NCBI GenBank assembly: GCA_015063235.1
Contig: SUSW01000018.1
Location: 31,231-95,230, forward strand
Source of the DNA: Thermoplasmata archaeon
GTDB taxonomy: Archaea > Thermoplasmatota > Thermoplasmata > Methanomassiliicoccales > Methanomethylophilaceae
DNA: 64,000 bases
Reading direction: 5' to 3'
Part shown: positions 8,448-16,519 of the stretch, piece after piece
How positions within the stretch are numbered: position 1 is the first letter of the stretch
Layout: each line of letters begins with the position of its first letter
Notes under the pieces: generated by a model
What the model was told of the DNA's origin: nothing
The model's database searches: none
The model's input: only the letters and a program-made list of their open reading frames with translations
Position numbers and translations under genes: made by a program

Positions 8448-9725
8448 ATGTCTGAATCGATAGAACACAAGTGCCCGAGCTGCGGAGCATCGCTGAAGTT
8501 CGATGTCGCAACACAGATGGCGAAATGCCCGTACTGTGATTGCGAATTCGACGTATCCGCACTTGCGGCCAATGAAGGCGACCTATCCAAGGACTTCGTT
8601 GACCTTGCGAACGACGCAGGAATGGAGTGGGAAGAGGCCGAACTGTACGGCATGACCGAGTATCAGTGCCAGTCATGCGGAGGAGCAATATATTCCGATG
8701 AGACGACCTCAGCGACCCTGTGTCCGTTCTGCGGAAACGCGGTCATACTCAAAGGACGTCTCAGCGGTACACTGAAACCGGATAAGGTCATCCCATTCCA
8801 GATGACCAAAGAGCAGGCCTTGCAAGGTCTGGAAGACCACTGCGGCGGAAAGAGATTCGTTCCCAAGAAATTCCTAGAAGACAACAAGCTGGAGGAGATC
8901 AAGGGTCTGTACGTACCATTCTGGGTGTACGATGCGGAACTCGATGCCACTGTCGAATACAGCTGTGTCAACGAAAGGACATGGACCTCCGGAGACACGG
9001 AATACACTGAAAGGAAATACTACCGTGTCACCAGGGCCGGAGATATCGCGTTCGATCATGTCCCGGCCGACGGATCTTCCAAGATGCCGGATGACCTGAT
9101 GGAATCTATCGAGCCTTTCGACTACGACAAGGCCGAGAGTTTCACGACCGGATATCTGGCAGGCTATGTCGCGGATAAGTACGATCTGGACCAGGACCAG
9201 GTCCGTCCACGTGTCAGGAAACGCATGGAGGAGGGATCTGCCGATCAGTTCGGTACGACGGTTCACTACGACGAAGTATCGGTCACATCGGCAAACGTCA
9301 GCGCAAAGAAATCTGAAGTCAACTATGTCCTCTACCCCGTTTGGCTCATGAATACGGACTGGAACGGGAAGAAGTTCACCTTCGCAATGAACGGTCAGAC
9401 CGGAAAGATGGTCGGCAATCTGCCTGCGGACATGCTGAAGCTTGTATCCGTGACGATGGCCATATTCCTCGGATTGGGTGCGATCATCGCAATCGGTGCG
9501 TTCTTCGCCATGAATGAGTTCGACATAGGCGTTACCATAGGAGGCTTCATCTTCAGCGGAATAATCGCCGCTGTAATCTACGGCTACTACAAGTCGCAGC
9601 TGAAATCCGTCGAATACCAGCACGGCGCACAGCACTACTATCGCGACGGAAGTATGAACCTCAAGGTGAAGCAGGATCAGTTCCTTTACAAGAGGACCAC
9701 TTCCAGGCGCATCAACCGTAACTGA
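8448..9725 (+). CDS. Zinc-ribbon membrane protein, partner of the SPFH-like protein
   Basis: A 425-residue protein with two N-terminal zinc ribbons (CPSCGASL..CPYCD and CQSCGGAI..CPFCGN). A soluble middle domain (about 100-325) follows, then two predicted transmembrane helices near 335-360 and 365-385 and a short basic tail. No catalytic motif is recognised. I start it at 8448, preceded by AAGGT and 4 bp beyond the upstream stop; an in-frame ATG at 8427 lies inside the previous gene. A GC-rich hairpin with a T-run follows closely, ending the two-gene operon. Confidence 0.72.
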   Translation: MSESIEHKCPSCGASLKFDVATQMAKCPYCDCEFDVSALAANEGDLSKDFVDLANDAGMEWEEAELYGMTEYQCQSCGGAIYSDETTSATLCPFCGNAVILKGRLSGTLKPDKVIPFQMTKEQALQGLEDHCGGKRFVPKKFLEDNKLEEIKGLYVPFWVYDAELDATVEYSCVNERTWTSGDTEYTERKYYRVTRAGDIAFDHVPADGSSKMPDDLMESIEPFDYDKAESFTTGYLAGYVADKYDLDQDQVRPRVRKRMEEGSADQFGTTVHYDEVSVTSANVSAKKSEVNYVLYPVWLMNTDWNGKKFTFAMNGQTGKMVGNLPADMLKLVSVTMAIFLGLGAIIAIGAFFAMNEFDIGVTIGGFIFSGIIAAVIYGYYKSQLKSVEYQHGAQHYYRDGSMNLKVKQDQFLYKRTTSRRINRN

Positions 9726-9731
9726 AACCTT

Positions 9732-9756
9732 GGCCCTTCGGGGCCGTTCTTTTTTA
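9732..9756 (+). terminator. Hairpin plus T-run terminator
   Basis: GGCCCTTCGGGGCC can fold into a tight stem (GGCCC/GGGCC type pairing around TTCG) and is followed by TTCTTTTTTA. It lies 7 bp after the zinc-ribbon membrane protein gene. Confidence 0.75.
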
Positions 9757-9799
9757 TTCGTTTAACTGACGGACGACACATAGGCATCTTATAACAACA

Positions 9800-9826
9800 G
9801 TAACACGAATCACTAATTCGTGTTAC
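9800..9826. repeat. 27-bp palindromic repeat, copy 1
   Basis: Perfect 11-bp arms GTAACACGAAT / ATTCGTGTTAC separated by 5 bp. Two further 27-bp elements with the same outer arms (GTAACAC ... ATTCGTGTTAC on the right) lie near 26.4 and 61.8 kb, and a looser one near 31.9 kb. This copy sits between a terminator and the tRNA-Ile gene. Confidence 0.85.
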
Positions 9827-9875
9827 TAACATAACTACATGGAATTTATTCGAAGAGAGGTAGTTAAGAAGTGAG

Positions 9876-9950
9876 TGGTCCCGCTGAGATTTGAACTCAG
9901 GACCTTCCGGTTATCAGCCGGACGCTCAAACCGTGCTAAGCTACGGGACC
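9876..9950 (-). tRNA. tRNA-Ile (GAT)
   Basis: Cloverleaf read on the minus strand: acceptor GGTCCCG/CGGGACC with discriminator A, anticodon stem TCCGG/CCGGA with loop CTGATAA (anticodon GAT), and a T-loop TTCAAAT. The 3' CCA is not encoded. A box A-like TTTATATG lies upstream of its 5' end. Confidence 0.96.
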
Positions 9951-10044
9951 AACATTTCCCAGGATAGATAAGTCACATATAAATGTATCCGCAAACAGAA
10001 AACAACCAGGGAATTCATTTATAAGCGGTTAACCATGGTATGGC

Positions 10045-10518
10045 ATGGACCCGGTATATCAGGAGTCTCACATGGTTCTGCCGAAGAATCTGGCTTTCAT
10101 CACAGCAGGCATCTTCGCAGCTACGCTGCTGTTCATGATCGTCTACAAGTTCGTCTTCTACCCGGACATGCCCGCCATGGCGATTGTGTGCATAGCGATA
10201 TCGTTCATCCTGGTGTGCCTGGTATGCTTCCTGCTGAAGTTCACCATCTCAGTATATGATGACAGGATCGAGATGAAGTATGCCTTCTCAACCACGTCCA
10301 TTCCCCTGGAACAGATCATCGACACAAGGACGGGAGAGTTGAATATCATCAAGAACTACTCCGATTGGACTCTGAAAGGGGTGAAGTACAAGACATATTC
10401 CGTGATCGGCCTGGACCTGGGGATAGGCCTCAAGGTTACCGGAAAAAGGGTATTCTTCATGTCCGCAGAGGATCCCGAACGCATTGCATCGCTGCTACCC
10501 AAGGAGGAGAAGGAATGA
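10045..10518 (+). CDS. PH-like-domain membrane protein
   Basis: A 157-residue protein with two predicted transmembrane helices (about 17-37 and 44-68) followed by a cytoplasmic domain resembling bacterial/archaeal PH (bPH2-type) domains, including IPLEQIIDTRT and the final FFMSAEDPERIASLL. Function is unknown. A box A (TCATTTATAAGC) lies 27 bp ahead of the ATG. The stop overlaps the next gene's start as ATGA, so the two are coupled. Confidence 0.7.
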   Translation: MDPVYQESHMVLPKNLAFITAGIFAATLLFMIVYKFVFYPDMPAMAIVCIAISFILVCLVCFLLKFTISVYDDRIEMKYAFSTTSIPLEQIIDTRTGELNIIKNYSDWTLKGVKYKTYSVIGLDLGIGLKVTGKRVFFMSAEDPERIASLLPKEEKE

Positions 10519-10952
10519 ACGTAACATTCCATTGGCTCAGAGTCCAGACGTTCTGCTATGCCACCGAGAAGCAAGATCTAATTGAGGACACTCTCAAAGA
10601 GCTTCTGGGAGATGTTGAGTTCGAGGAAGAGATCTGCGACAGCGAGCATGGGAATTCCATGATGATTCTCGAGACCCGTATGACCAAGCAGAGGGAGTTC
10701 AGGGATCTTTTCTACCGCCTCGGGAACGATATCCTGGACTTCATCATCGAGGATATCGAGAACCGTGTAGACGAGGATGACATCTTCTACCTGCGTCTGG
10801 ACAAACAGAAAGCGGTTCAGGGGATCTACGAGGTAGCCCATCACGGCGACGTCATATCCATCTTCGGGAAGATACAGGCCCATCCGGCCAGAAAAGAGGT
10901 AGCGGTAAAGGTTCTGAGATCGTTCATCGAGAACGAGGTCAGAGATCACTGA
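10515..10952 (+). CDS. Exosome-associated-type RNA-binding domain protein
   Basis: A 145-residue protein of the archaeal 'RNA-binding protein, exosome subunit' family (COG1325 type). Visible features are FHWLRVQTFCYATE at the start, a conserved DLFYRLG segment and the LRLDKQKAVQG motif in the middle. It is thought to bind structured RNA. I use the ATG overlapping the upstream stop (ATGA), preceded by AAGGAGGAGAAGG; a longer reading frame upstream is antisense-like noise. It converges with the CBS-domain gene, overlapping by 7 bp. Confidence 0.78.
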   Translation: MNVTFHWLRVQTFCYATEKQDLIEDTLKELLGDVEFEEEICDSEHGNSMMILETRMTKQREFRDLFYRLGNDILDFIIEDIENRVDEDDIFYLRLDKQKAVQGIYEVAHHGDVISIFGKIQAHPARKEVAVKVLRSFIENEVRDH

Positions 10953-12190
10953 TCGTTCTTTACGACGAAGGCGCAGTCCACCACACGGTGGCCCTTCACC
11001 GAATTCACTGTTATCACGGCATTATCCAGATCCACCTCGTCACCCTTGGTGGGAGCCCTTTGGAGCTTGTACATGATGAATCCCGATACCGAAGGCTCGG
11101 TGTAGTCCTCGCGGTCGATGTGAATGCCTATCTTCTCCATAACATCATCCAGATTCGCCATTCCCTTGACGATATATCTGCCTCCGGCGGCGGCGCTGAC
11201 GTCCATCTGGACCGCATCGCTCTCATCCCAGATCTCTCCGACAAGCTCCTCGAGAAGGTCCTCCAGAGTGACTATTCCCCTGGTGCCTCCGTAGGAATCG
11301 AGAACGACCGCTATGTGGATCTTCGCCCTCTGCATCTCGTTCAATGCATTGGCCACCGTCACGGACTCGGGGATGTATTTCACGGGCATGATGATGTCGC
11401 GGATCTCGAATTTCATCCCCATGGCCCTGTTTGTGAAATAGGTCTTGGAATAAACAACACCGATAATGTTGTCGATTGTTTCCTCATAGACCGGTATTCT
11501 CGAAAACCCTGAACTGACTATCACATCGCCCAGAACATCAATAGACTCGTTGGCCTCTACTGCCACGATATCCACACGGTGGACGTAGACATCTGCAACG
11601 GTGATGTCATCCAACCTCATAGCGGACTTTATGAGCTCGCTCTCACTCTTCTCCAGGACACCTTCGGTCTGGATCTCATCTATCATGACCTCGAGCTCAT
11701 CCTCAGTTATGACTTTCTCTTCCCCTCTTCCGACCAAGGTAGTCAGCTTTGTGAAGAACCAGGACAGCGGATGGAGCAGCTTGATTATGAAGTGGATTAC
11801 GGAACACATGGCCATACATATGCTCTCGGGATGCTTCTTCGCGTATGACTTAGGTGTGATCTCACCGAAAATCAGCAGCACCAGAGTCATTATGACCGTT
11901 GTAGCCAAGGCACCGGTCTCTGCACCGAGGAGAATCGCAAACATGGTGGTTGCAATAGAGGTACCTGCAATATTGACGAGATTGTTCCCAATAAGAATCG
12001 TCGTTAGGAATCTATCATAGTCATCAAGGATGATCAGGGTCTTCTGCGCACGCTTATTCCCCTCATTGGCCATCTTCTTCAGCTTGATATCATTCGCACT
12101 GGTGAATGCGGTCTCCGACATGGAAAAGAAAGCTGAGAAGCATATCAGCACTATTATGGCTACAGCATATACGATTATGATAGGCTCCAT
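10946..12190 (-). CDS. CNNM/CBS-domain/CorC-HlyC family membrane protein
   Basis: A 414-residue protein in the standard order: a DUF21/CNNM transmembrane region (about 5-170, three to four helices), a pair of CBS domains (about 195-325) and a C-terminal CorC_HlyC transporter-associated domain (about 340-410). The EELVGEIWDE segment marks the join. Family members act in magnesium or other divalent-cation efflux; older databases call them 'hemolysins' without good cause. TGAGGT stands right before the ATG. A monocistronic gene. Confidence 0.88.
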   Translation of the reverse strand: MEPIIIVYAVAIIVLICFSAFFSMSETAFTSANDIKLKKMANEGNKRAQKTLIILDDYDRFLTTILIGNNLVNIAGTSIATTMFAILLGAETGALATTVIMTLVLLIFGEITPKSYAKKHPESICMAMCSVIHFIIKLLHPLSWFFTKLTTLVGRGEEKVITEDELEVMIDEIQTEGVLEKSESELIKSAMRLDDITVADVYVHRVDIVAVEANESIDVLGDVIVSSGFSRIPVYEETIDNIIGVVYSKTYFTNRAMGMKFEIRDIIMPVKYIPESVTVANALNEMQRAKIHIAVVLDSYGGTRGIVTLEDLLEELVGEIWDESDAVQMDVSAAAGGRYIVKGMANLDDVMEKIGIHIDREDYTEPSVSGFIMYKLQRAPTKGDEVDLDNAVITVNSVKGHRVVDCAFVVKNDQ

Positions 12191-12286
12191 ACCTCAGGCA
12201 CGCATCCTTTCGGGGCAGAAACTGTAGCTCACGTTAATCCAACCGATGATGATGTATCGGGCATCAATGACTTAACTGTATCTAAT

Positions 12287-12324
12287 AAAAACTGGGCGTC
12301 GGTCGACCGATTTCTTGGTCGGCC
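12287..12324 (-). terminator. Possible terminator of the Rpn-type gene pair
   Basis: Read on the minus strand, GGCCGACC and GGTCGACC form a stem with one mismatch around an 8-nt loop, followed about 10 nt later by a run of five T. It lies just past the truncated reading frame. Confidence 0.4.
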
Positions 12325-12332
12325 ACCCAGGT

Positions 12333-12593
12333 TCAAAGGCTTCTGAATAAAGACCTCATCACATCTTCAGTCAGACCAGTGGATTCCATGATTTTTCCAA
12401 TGGGTTCGTTACGATCCAGCATATCGATAGCTTTCTGTATGCTAGCTAAGGCTTCGGCCATCCCTTCAGCCCTTCCTTCAGCCTTTCCTTCTTCAAGACT
12501 GATACGCCTGATTTCCTTCTCACGGGCACGGATGCTGCCCTCTTTCGTCCACCAATCTTCGTACAGCCCCATTTCAATCACTTTTCGGAGCAT
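12333..12593 (-). pseudogene. Truncated duplicate of the Rpn-nuclease C-terminus
   Basis: An 86-codon frame whose product from its ninth residue (MGLYEDWWTKEGSIRAREKE) copies the last ~75 residues of the gene just upstream. The match covers the EGRAEGMAEALAS linker and the final DRNEPIGKIMESTGLTED. The catalytic region is absent. It is a tandem partial duplication with fewer linker repeats. It could still be translated as a small coiled protein, since an ATG and an intact frame remain, but I see no nuclease function. Confidence 0.75.
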
Positions 12594-12862
12594 TGATTCT
12601 TATAAGAGACAAAATCACGTCTTCAGTCAGACCAGTGGATTCCATGATTTTTCCAATGGGTTCGTTACGATCCAGCATATCGATAGCTTTCTGTATGCTA
12701 GCTAAGGCTACGGCCATCCCTTCAGCTTTTCCTTCAGCTATTCCCTCGGCTCTTCCTTCAGCTATTCCCTCGGCTCTTCCTTCAGCCCTTCCTTCTTCGA
12801 GACTGATGCGCCTGATCTCCTTCTCACGGGCACGGATGCTGCCTTCCCTAGTCCACATCTCC
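12364..12862. repeat. Tandem duplication of Rpn gene 3' end
   Basis: The sequence beginning TCTTCAGTCAGACCAG at 12364 recurs at 12620. It is almost identical for about 90 bp and recognisable for roughly 190-240 bp. The copies differ mainly in the number of AEGRAEG/IAEGKAEG-encoding units. Confidence 0.85.
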
Positions 12863-13545
12863 TCATACAATCCCATGATCTCCGCCTCCCTGCTGATTAT
12901 ATATTGCGACAGTACCCCATTCTTCTGCCTGCAGAAGCTCATCAGGTCATTCACTGCGTCCTTTTCATATCCTTTTGCGATTATTATTCTGTCGATTGTC
13001 CGGCAGATATCCACATATTCCTCGACGATTCCGAAATCTGGTATGGGAAGAATCTCCTTATCGTTCAGATCGAACAGATCGGAGTGAATAGTGTCGAACC
13101 TCCAGATCTGAGCTCCGCCTTCCAATCCGGCCTTCTCCGAGTATATGATGTATATCTCCCAGTTAGGCACATTGTCTGCCCTTGCAGTGTATGTGGTCAT
13201 GTCTCTGGACAAAAGATACTGCTCCATAGTCCTGCTAAGATAAATCAAGGATCTGAGAAGTATTGTGCTCATCCTGGTCGTCTGAGCCTCGACGAGGCAC
13301 ATCACCGTGTTCTTCACCACCATGCCAAGATCGTTCACGGGACCGTCTATCAGCACATTGCTGAGAGTCACGATATCAACATCGTCTACGGTGACGTCGT
13401 TATCATCCCTGTGAAGATCCTTGTAGAGTTCAAGGACCATGCCTTTCTCCTTGAATGCGTTGATAAACACAGAATCCTTCAGTGTCCTTTTGGCAATCTG
13501 TTGGCTGCTCTCGAAATTTACTCCTTTCGTTTCGTCGCGATTCAT
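12574..13545 (-). CDS. Rpn-family recombination-promoting nuclease/PD-(D/E)XK transposase-like
   Basis: About 323 residues of the Rpn/'PD-(D/E)XK nuclease family transposase' type. The nuclease core shows DLGMVVKNTVMCLVEAQTT, matching the family D...E-x-Q pattern. The C-terminal third holds the diagnostic Glu/Gly/Arg/Ala linker repeats (RAEGIAEG and variants). Such proteins nick DNA and promote RecA-independent recombination in bacteria and are often mobile and multicopy. I start at the ATG at 13545: box A CTTATACC is about 30 bp upstream. A TTG-initiated longer frame is less likely. Tandem partial duplication follows. Confidence 0.78.
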   Translation of the reverse strand: MNRDETKGVNFESSQQIAKRTLKDSVFINAFKEKGMVLELYKDLHRDDNDVTVDDVDIVTLSNVLIDGPVNDLGMVVKNTVMCLVEAQTTRMSTILLRSLIYLSRTMEQYLLSRDMTTYTARADNVPNWEIYIIYSEKAGLEGGAQIWRFDTIHSDLFDLNDKEILPIPDFGIVEEYVDICRTIDRIIIAKGYEKDAVNDLMSFCRQKNGVLSQYIISREAEIMGLYEEMWTREGSIRAREKEIRRISLEEGRAEGRAEGIAEGRAEGIAEGKAEGMAVALASIQKAIDMLDRNEPIGKIMESTGLTEDVILSLIRINAPKSD

Positions 13546-13800
13546 GCCTAACAATCCTCGGAACAACATGTCGGCGTAGGTATAAGAGTCTAAGAAAGGG
13601 AGGTGGCCGAAAGTCCAGGGTGGCAAAAACCGATTTCATTTTAAGGTTCTTAAAAGGAATCAGACACTGGATAGCTTCCGATCCGTCCAAAACAATCTAA
13701 GGTTATTAAAATCGAAGGAGTGAAAGTGCAGAAACCGCAGGAAAACGAAGACAATCACACGAGTGTAGCATATTTATCCATCCAATCCGATACTCTGGCC

Positions 13801-14313
13801 ATGAGGAAAGCTCTGGTCGTGGTATGCTATCAGAACGACCATGTCATCGGCAATTTGGGAAGCAGGTTCGCCAAGATGATCGAGAAGAACATCGTGGCCA
13901 AAATCGAGGAAGCATTGGATTACAACGACGAGATATTCTTCATCATGGACAGCTTTGAAGAGGGATTCTTCAAAACAGCTGAAGGAAAGAGATATAGGAT
14001 CAAGCACTGCCTCAGGGGTTCCAAAGGAGCGGAACTCTACGGAAAGGTCGGAGATTATCTCTCGAAAGCTCATGTGATAGTGAAAAAGACCTATGGTTCC
14101 GATGGCCTATACAGCAGCATCAAAGGGTTCGATGAGATAGATATCTGCGGTGTCGAGACCCACCTGAGCGTGCTGGCGAACGTGATAATTGCCAGGACGG
14201 CCAATCCGTCAGCCGAGATAACGGTCAGCCGCAATGCCGTTGCAGCCAAAGACAGTGAGATGGCGGAACAGGCCCTGACCATCATGGAATCGATGGGCAT
14301 CAAGGTTATTTGA
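13801..14313 (+). CDS. Isochorismatase-fold protein with degenerate active site
   Basis: About 170 residues with the isochorismatase/nicotinamidase fold. Where active members have Asp (VDVQNDF) this protein has CYQND. The Lys is kept (VIVKKTYG). The nucleophile Cys position (TDxCV) reads THLSV, so two of three catalytic residues are replaced. It is probably a pseudoenzyme or uses different chemistry. I choose the ATG at 13801 because box A (CATATTTATCC) lies about 30 bp upstream; an upstream frame extension has no support. Compare the intact family member at 49.9 kb. Confidence 0.7.
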   Translation: MRKALVVVCYQNDHVIGNLGSRFAKMIEKNIVAKIEEALDYNDEIFFIMDSFEEGFFKTAEGKRYRIKHCLRGSKGAELYGKVGDYLSKAHVIVKKTYGSDGLYSSIKGFDEIDICGVETHLSVLANVIIARTANPSAEITVSRNAVAAKDSEMAEQALTIMESMGIKVI

Positions 14314-14856
14314 TCAGTCCTGGAGATTGTCCTTCACACTGTTTATCCTCTTGACTGCCTGAATATACTTCTCGTGCTCGGCATCCGCCGCCCTTTTGCA
14401 GTCCAGATACTGATCGTGACAGACCTGGGCCTCCTGCCTAAGCTTATCGGCCTCGTCGAAGAGGAGATGCATCTTTTCGTGGATTGCCTGACCGCTGGTG
14501 TTGCATTTAACCATCTTCTGATGATAGGTCTCGGCCATCTGCTTGGCACCGCTGATGTCGCCAAGGCCGCCTCTGGCCTTCATCATCTTGACCTTCTCGT
14601 TCCATTCGTCACGTTTCTGCTTGTTCTCCTGGGCCGAGAGATTGTAATCGTCCCTCTGGGCCTTCAGCGCCCTGGCCTCCGAGGACAGTCTCTTCGCCTT
14701 CTCCTGCAGCTTGTCGCGCTTCTCCGCAAGGACGTCTGCCTGCTGATGGTATTTGTCCCTCTCGGCCTTATGATTGGCGGCTTCCTTGTTGAGCTCCTTC
14801 AAGATATCGTCCAGCGTACGGATGTCCTGCTCTATGGAATCTGAGATCTCGCTCAT
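14314..14856 (-). CDS. Long coiled-coil protein
   Basis: A 180-residue protein that is almost wholly charged helix: residues 1-100 and 120-180 show continuous heptad-like Glu/Lys/Gln/Leu patterning (KLQEKAKRLSSEARALKAQR). A short Gly break (ARGGLGD) lies near 112. It resembles the archaeal coiled-coil proteins annotated as phosphoserine phosphatase-like, but has no phosphatase motif. No function is assigned. The ATG at 14856 is preferred over a longer antisense extension. It converges directly on the isochorismatase-fold gene. Confidence 0.65.
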   Translation of the reverse strand: MSEISDSIEQDIRTLDDILKELNKEAANHKAERDKYHQQADVLAEKRDKLQEKAKRLSSEARALKAQRDDYNLSAQENKQKRDEWNEKVKMMKARGGLGDISGAKQMAETYHQKMVKCNTSGQAIHEKMHLLFDEADKLRQEAQVCHDQYLDCKRAADAEHEKYIQAVKRINSVKDNLQD

Positions 14857-14898
14857 GGTACGAAACGATAAATGTACTGGAAGGATATATTCTGAACG

Positions 14899-15135
14899 AT
14901 GAGCAACGAAGCCTACCGCAAGTGCCGTACCTGCAGATTCTGCAACCATCACGGGGAGATGTGGATATGTGTAGCGGAGACCAGGCCGACAGAGCCAGAT
15001 GGCACATGTGGAAGGTACCGTCCCGGATGCTGCGAAAACTGCAACTACTTCTGTGACGGGAAATGCAGACAAACCGGCGAAGAGATGTTCGAACTCGACG
15101 TATGTACATCATACGACCCGTCAGGTTCCATCTGA
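14899..15135 (+). CDS. Small Cys-rich protein with duplicated metal-binding-like unit
   Basis: 78 residues with 13 Cys. Two similar units can be drawn: CRTCRFC...WICV...TCGRYRP and CENCNYFCDGKC...DVCTSYDP, each ending Cys-x-x-Tyr-x-Pro. This suggests internal duplication of a zinc or Fe-S binding motif. No family is recognised with certainty. Box A (GATAAATG) is about 27 bp ahead of the ATG. The end overlaps the convergent neighbouring gene by 15 bp. Confidence 0.65.
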   Translation: MSNEAYRKCRTCRFCNHHGEMWICVAETRPTEPDGTCGRYRPGCCENCNYFCDGKCRQTGEEMFELDVCTSYDPSGSI

Positions 15136-16032
15136 CATCCTCTGCTTCCTGTTGGAGAGGATATTGGACACACTGGTCCTGGCTGTGGATCCGCCTGTCA
15201 TGACGTTCTTCGCGGATTCAGGAATGCCCAGATAGACGATGTTGTCGCATATTCCCGTGTTGGCCCTCATTTGTGGCCTCACCTTGGAATACGATTCCTG
15301 CATCCTGCCTATCTCGCCGTTGAGCATCTCAGTCAGCTCATACACGTGCTTCAGCCTGAACTGGCTAGCGTTCACATAACCTTCCTCCGGAAGGAAAGGA
15401 TTGTAGGTACCGTCCTTGAAGTCCTCATCGAGATCGTCTATCGCATCCATGATGTAGACTACCGTGCTGAGCTGACGGAAGACATTATCAAGATCATCGC
15501 TGGCATGTTGACCTGCGATATCTCTCAGTGCTCCAATGAGTCCCTCCCCGAATGTACGTCCCATGAGCACCGCATCCCTGCATCCCTGTTTCTCCAGGGA
15601 CCTGAGGTTCGCAAATCCCTCACCCACCATCCTGTCATAATCGGGGTAGCTACCGGCCGCCTTCGCGATCGCACCGGAAAGTGCCGCCGAGGCCGCTTTG
15701 GATTTCAGCGACGGCTTGTCCTCATCGTCGTCGAAAAGCTCCCATTTGGTGAGGATCAGCGTATATGCGGCCATACGCCTCATCAGGTCGGAATCGGCCT
15801 TTGGCTCCCTGAAAACGCAGAAATTGCTCTTCGTCCCCTCGAAATCAAGGACGTCCCCGGCGATGCTGTTCAGAAGGATCGTGTTGAACGTCATGTCGTA
15901 ATTGACGGTCAGGGTGCTCCTCAATCCGAAATCATGCTTCAGATGATGGCATCCCTCACAGTAGTACCTGCGGTACACCCTGCTGTCGGCCGGAGAGAGC
16001 CTGTTGTAATAAGGCAGGGTGTATCCCAACAT
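15121..16032 (-). CDS. DUF5685-like protein with an isoprenoid-synthase-like Asp motif
   Basis: A 303-residue protein resembling the DUF5685 family. It begins MLGYTLPYYNRLSPAD, has a conserved YYCEGCHHLK near residue 23-32 (Cys pair) and an acidic helix VYIMDAIDDLDEDFKDGTYNPF near 185-206. The D-x-x-DD-x-x-E/D pattern resembles the first Asp-rich motif of all-alpha prenyl-transferring enzymes; whether it binds prenyl diphosphate is inference. Box A on the minus strand (CAATTTATCG) sits about 27 bp upstream of the ATG. Function unknown. Confidence 0.65.
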   Translation of the reverse strand: MLGYTLPYYNRLSPADSRVYRRYYCEGCHHLKHDFGLRSTLTVNYDMTFNTILLNSIAGDVLDFEGTKSNFCVFREPKADSDLMRRMAAYTLILTKWELFDDDEDKPSLKSKAASAALSGAIAKAAGSYPDYDRMVGEGFANLRSLEKQGCRDAVLMGRTFGEGLIGALRDIAGQHASDDLDNVFRQLSTVVYIMDAIDDLDEDFKDGTYNPFLPEEGYVNASQFRLKHVYELTEMLNGEIGRMQESYSKVRPQMRANTGICDNIVYLGIPESAKNVMTGGSTARTSVSNILSNRKQRMSDGT

Positions 16033-16128
16033 GGATTCTCAATCACCATGGTTCGATAAATTGATTGGCATAGCTAACCAGTCTGGGGTCACCCTCACGA
16101 TTAAATATAGTTAACTTGTTAGCCAGTT

Positions 16129-16150
16129 TATCAGACCACACCATCTGATA
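16129..16150. promoter_or_regulatory. Inverted repeat ahead of the Cys-rich precursor-like gene
   Basis: TATCAGA and TCTGATA form a perfect 7-bp inverted repeat around 8 bp, ending 11 bp before the ATG. It overlaps the likely leader and GGGTGA ribosome-binding site. It could be an operator or RNA hairpin. Confidence 0.4.
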
Positions 16151-16161
16151 GGGTGAATTTC

Positions 16162-16470
16162 ATGTCCTACGATGCACAATCCATCGAACAACTGACAGCA
16201 ATGTATGAGAGCCAGTCCCCCAATGCGTTCATCGCTTTCGCTATGGAGGGGCTTCCTGAGAACAACGAGCACGCCGAGCGTTTCGACAAGGACGCCGATG
16301 CGGAGCACAGCGAGCTTTCACACTGCGGTTACCCCTGCTGCAACGACAGGGGGCTGTGCAAGACATGGAAAGGACACCTCTGCGTCATCGGTACCGTCGT
16401 GGTACTGGTCGCATGTTGCTGTTACGTTACAGACGGATTCTTCGGTGCATGGCCGTTCTGGCCCTTCTGA
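16162..16470 (+). CDS. Small Cys-rich, aromatic-tailed protein; candidate RiPP-type precursor
   Basis: 102 residues. The N-terminal half (1-53) is acidic and helical (SIEQLTAMYESQ, then AERFDKDADAEHSELS), like a leader. The C-terminal half holds eight Cys (55, 59, 60, 66, 74, 85-87), a hydrophobic stretch (74-89) and ends GFFGAWPFWPF. The next gene is a radical SAM/SPASM enzyme on the same strand, separated only by a perfect stem-loop; this arrangement is typical of peptide precursor plus maturase. A plain small membrane protein is the main alternative. ATG at 16162 is preceded by AGGGTGA. No homologue is recognised. Confidence 0.6.
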   Translation: MSYDAQSIEQLTAMYESQSPNAFIAFAMEGLPENNEHAERFDKDADAEHSELSHCGYPCCNDRGLCKTWKGHLCVIGTVVVLVACCCYVTDGFFGAWPFWPF

Positions 16471-16482
16471 ACTCACATTCAC

Positions 16483-16512
16483 ATCCGTCACGGTGCATCG
16501 TCCGTGACGGAT
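16483..16512 (+). promoter_or_regulatory. Perfect 10-bp stem-loop between precursor-like gene and radical SAM gene
   Basis: ATCCGTCACG and CGTGACGGAT pair perfectly around a 10-nt loop, 12 bp after one stop and 7 bp before the next ATG. There is no T-run, so it looks more like an attenuator, processing or stability element that could set precursor:enzyme ratio than a full terminator. Confidence 0.7.
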
Positions 16513-16519
16513 CCATATT

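Noticed and set aside
9800..9826. Palindrome as part of a CRISPR array
   Set aside because: Copies are single, tens of kilobases apart, with no spacers and no cas genes.
16483..16512. Stem-loop as a simple terminator of the precursor-like gene
   Set aside because: No T-run follows, and the next gene starts 7 bp later with no separate promoter visible.
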